DNA of 64,000 nt from JAUWGC01 sp963753055. Lineage in GTDB: Bacteria; Bacteroidota; Bacteroidia; Bacteroidales; B18-G4. Where the stretch lies: the NCBI GenBank assembly GCA_963753055.1, contig CAVWAP010000002.1:372001-436000 (forward strand), written 5' to 3'. Below, piece by piece: positions 61,632 to 64,000 of the stretch (position 1 is its first letter; each line of letters begins with the position of its first letter). Below the pieces are notes generated by a model. The model worked only from the letters and a program-made list of their open reading frames with translations, was not told the DNA's origin and did not search any database. Made by a program: the position numbers and the translations under genes.

Positions 61632-62609
61632 ATGGCAAAGATACTGGGCATGGGCAATGCCCTGGTTGATATAATGACACAGATTCCCGATGATGCAATA
61701 CTTGAGGAACTGGAATTACCCAAAGGAAGTATGCAGCTGGTGGACCTCGAGACTTCCGGACGTGTGCTGAAGGCAACTGACCACCTGGAAAGGCAACTGA
61801 CCTCCGGTGGATCAGCAGCCAATACAATTTACGGACTGGCAATGCTTGGGGTTGAGACTGCTTTTATTGGTAAAATAGGAAGGGATGAATATGGTGAAGC
61901 TTTCCGTAATGGGTTGGTCCAAAGTGGAATTACACCTCAGCTTCTCATTAGCGCAATCCATTCAGGCCGCGCCGTTGCATTGGTCAGTAAAGATTCAGAA
62001 CGGACATTTGCTACACATCTTGGCGCTGCTGTTGAATTAAATGCCAACGACCTCCAGTCTGCCCAGTTTCAAGGATATGATTACTTCCACATTGAAGGTT
62101 ACATGGTACAGAATCATGACCTGCTGATGAAAGCTGTTACCCTGGCCAAGGAGAATGGCCTGAAGATATCTATTGATATGGCAAGCTATAATGTGGTCGA
62201 AGAGAACCTGGAATTCCTTGGGCCGGTTGTCAGGGATTATGTTGACATACTTTTTGCCAATGAGGAAGAAGCCAAAGCTTTTACAGGTCTTGAACCAAGA
62301 GCGGCCCTGGATAAGCTTGCAGCACAATGTGATATTGCAGTTGTGAAGATTGGTGATGCTGGCTCACTGGTCAGGCGCGGAGACAGCATCCATAAAATTG
62401 ACGCTCTGCAAGTAAACAGTATAGATACAACAGGAGCTGGTGATCTCTTTGCTGCAGGGTTTCTATATGGTTTAACTGAGAATTTTTCTCTTGATAAATG
62501 TGGATCATTGGGCTCCCTGCTTGCCGGCAATATTATTGAGGTTATCGGTGCTAAAATGGATAAGGAGAGATGGAATAATATCATAAGTACAATAATTTCA
62601 AATAATTGA
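61632..62609 (+). CDS. PfkB-family carbohydrate/nucleoside kinase (adenosine kinase-like)
   Basis: The protein has 325 residues from the ATG at 61632 (MAKILGMGNALVDIM); the upstream non-ATG start overlaps the promoter-like TACATTTG. The PfkB signature 1 region is GGSAANTIYGLAMLG...FIGKIGRDEYG, and signature 2 is IDTTGAGDLFAAGFLYG with the catalytic Asp and anion hole. The start GMGNALVDI and a lid segment with SGRAVALVSKDSERTF are typical of the adenosine/ribokinase branch annotated as adenosine kinase in Bacteroidota. It phosphorylates a sugar or nucleoside with ATP in the cytoplasm; adenosine is likely but not proven. It is monocistronic, between a divergent hydrolase and an EF-G-like gene. 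Confidence 0.88.
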   Translation: MAKILGMGNALVDIMTQIPDDAILEELELPKGSMQLVDLETSGRVLKATDHLERQLTSGGSAANTIYGLAMLGVETAFIGKIGRDEYGEAFRNGLVQSGITPQLLISAIHSGRAVALVSKDSERTFATHLGAAVELNANDLQSAQFQGYDYFHIEGYMVQNHDLLMKAVTLAKENGLKISIDMASYNVVEENLEFLGPVVRDYVDILFANEEEAKAFTGLEPRAALDKLAAQCDIAVVKIGDAGSLVRRGDSIHKIDALQVNSIDTTGAGDLFAAGFLYGLTENFSLDKCGSLGSLLAGNIIEVIGAKMDKERWNNIISTIISNN

Positions 62610-62641
62610 CACCGTTGTTTTTATTATTAAGCAGATTTTTA

Positions 62642-62649
62642 TACTTTTG
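62642..62649 (+). promoter_or_regulatory. Candidate -7 element of the EF-G2-like gene
   Basis: TACTTTTG followed by CAGCC is a perfect TAnnTTTG. A T-rich TTGTTTTT stretch (62615-62622) lies in the -33 region. The leader would be about 38 bases. Confidence 0.5.
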
Positions 62650-62693
62650 CAGCCCCTAATTTCAGCAATCTATAAATTTTAAGACACTTTAAT

Positions 62694-64000
62694 ATGAAGG
62701 TTTATCAAACAAACGAGATTAAAAATATTGCCCTGATCGGTGGTGCCAAAACGGGAAAAACCACACTTGCCGAGAGTATGCTGTTTGAAGGCGGGGTGAT
62801 AAAACGCAGAGGCTCTGTTGATGAAAAGAACACTGTATCTGATTACAGGGAGATTGAATTAGAAAGACAAAACTCTGTTTCTGCAACTGTTATGTACACA
62901 ATTTTCAAAGACAATAAAATAAATTTTATTGATACACCAGGATTTGATGACTTCATTGGTGAGGTTATATCATCAATTTATGTTGCTGATACAGCTGTTA
63001 TGGTTGTAAACGCACAGAATGGTGTTGAGGTAGGTACTGAAGTAACCTGGCGTCATGCAGCCAAAGCAGAAAAGCCAGTCATTTTTGCGATCAACCACCT
63101 GGAGCATGAGAATTCCAATTTTGATGAAACTATTTCCCAGCTTAAGCAACATTTTGGTGGTTCAGTCACTATTGCACAGTATCCCGTTAATCCGGGCCTG
63201 GGCTTTAATGCAATAATCGACCTTGTGAAAATGAAGATGTTGAAATTCTCGGATAAGGAAGGGAAAGCTGAAATTCTTGATATCCCCGATGAGGAAAAAG
63301 GCAAAGCTGAAGAGTTACAAGCTGCTTTAATCGAGGATCTGGCTGCCAATGATGAGGCCTTGATGGAGAAATTCTTTGAAAATGGCACCTTGTCTGAACA
63401 GGAGATGCAGCAGGGACTTAAGCTTGGATTGAAAACCAGGGGCTTCTTCCCGGTGCTTTGTGTGAATGCAAAACAGAATATGGGTGTTGAAAGATTAATG
63501 GAATTCATTTCCAATAATGTACCAGCTCCGGATGAAATGCCAGGTGTTAAAACCACTAAGGGTAAAGAGCTTACATGTAAAGTTTCTGATCCTGTATCAG
63601 CTTTCGTATTCAAAACTACCATAGAATCACACCTTGGTGAAGTATCTTACTTCAAAGTCTATGGTGGAGAGATCACCGAAGGAATGGATCTGATGAACGC
63701 CTCAAACTCAGGCAAAGAAAGATTATCCCAATTATTTGCTTTTGCAGGTAAAAACAGGGAAAAACTGGATAAAATTGTTGCGGGCGATATAGGTGCCACT
63801 ATCAAATTGAAAAATACTAAAACTGATGATACGCTCAATTCGACAAAGAATGCAGATGATATCATCGAGCCTATTGAGTTCCCTGAGCCTAAATTCAGGA
63901 CAGCCATTAAGGCGGTCAACCAGGCAGATGATGAAAAGCTTGGTGTTGCATTGAATGAATTGCATAGGATGGATCCAACTATCCATGCTGGGTATTCAAA
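62694..64000 (+). CDS. Elongation factor G paralogue (EF-G2-like), N-terminal part
   Basis: The gene starts with MKVYQTNEIKNIALIGGAK and stays open to the window edge (435 full codons). The layout is EF-G-like: P-loop GGAKTGKTT (residues 16-24), switch II DTPGFDDF (from residue 80), and a domain II region from about residue 270. The GTPase motifs are altered. The switch I RGITI is replaced by RQNSV (58-62), and the NKxD base-recognition motif by NHLE (134-137). These changes and the start sequence match the second EF-G of Bacteroidota. In Bacteroides that paralogue is known to support translocation without normal GTP hydrolysis and to matter when carbon is scarce. Whether this protein behaves the same is inference. 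The C-terminal domains lie outside the window. Confidence 0.85.
   Translation, partial: MKVYQTNEIKNIALIGGAKTGKTTLAESMLFEGGVIKRRGSVDEKNTVSDYREIELERQNSVSATVMYTIFKDNKINFIDTPGFDDFIGEVISSIYVADTAVMVVNAQNGVEVGTEVTWRHAAKAEKPVIFAINHLEHENSNFDETISQLKQHFGGSVTIAQYPVNPGLGFNAIIDLVKMKMLKFSDKEGKAEILDIPDEEKGKAEELQAALIEDLAANDEALMEKFFENGTLSEQEMQQGLKLGLKTRGFFPVLCVNAKQNMGVERLMEFISNNVPAPDEMPGVKTTKGKELTCKVSDPVSAFVFKTTIESHLGEVSYFKVYGGEITEGMDLMNASNSGKERLSQLFAFAGKNREKLDKIVAGDIGATIKLKNTKTDDTLNSTKNADDIIEPIEFPEPKFRTAIKAVNQADDEKLGVALNELHRMDPTIHAGYS

Overview
The window comes from a member of the Bacteroidota, most likely an uncultured free-living one. The evidence is the secreted proteins ending in type A and type B type IX secretion (T9SS) sorting domains, promoter-like elements of the Bacteroidota form (TTG, about 20 bases, TAnnTTTG), a lipoprotein glycan hydrolase, and an EF-G2-like second elongation factor. 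No T9SS machinery, rRNA, tRNA, transposase or CRISPR array was seen.

Layout. 1-1220: end of an acyl-CoA ligase, a 49-bp tandem repeat and a Mop protein. 1359-5645: three T9SS type A secreted proteins that share DNA-identical tails; two also share a leader and signal peptide around unrelated passengers. 5741-11939: small metabolic and envelope genes (an SDR, an EthD protein, prolyl-tRNA editing, a beta-barrel, a frameshifted alkaline phosphatase, an HTH regulator, a secreted protein), separated by arrays of 7-bp repeats. 12170-47989: four consecutive giant PKD-repeat proteins with type B sorting domains. 48111-51320: a T9SS type A protein, then cytidine deaminase, a DUF6787-like membrane protein and a selenocysteine lyase-like NifS enzyme. 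51306-55557: an SDR, sulfotransferase and DUF1214-like cluster with a divergent SDR. 55561-57504: a dimethylargininase-like enzyme, a secreted NTF2-like protein and a four-helix-bundle protein between inverted heptamer arrays. 57537-64000: a GH127-GH29-PA14 lipoprotein, a PfkB kinase and the start of the EF-G2-like gene.

The centrepiece is the 36-kb giant-protein array. All four proteins carry the same 16-PKD-module C-terminal chassis behind different heads. The chassis DNA (about 4.45 kb) is nearly identical in the first three genes. It is diverged and more AT-rich in the fourth, yet exactly the same length as in the first. Genes 2 and 3 look broken, but almost every single-base indel falls on a third codon position where two synonymous bases seem to have been written together or one dropped. 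That pattern, and the confinement of the lesions to the shared block, point to mixed-strain or collapsed-repeat consensus errors rather than decay.

A second theme is the 7-8 bp tandem arrays. They abut stop codons, flank two genes as inverted repeats, and also occur inside coding sequence, where they supply part of signal peptides and of the sorting-domain linker.
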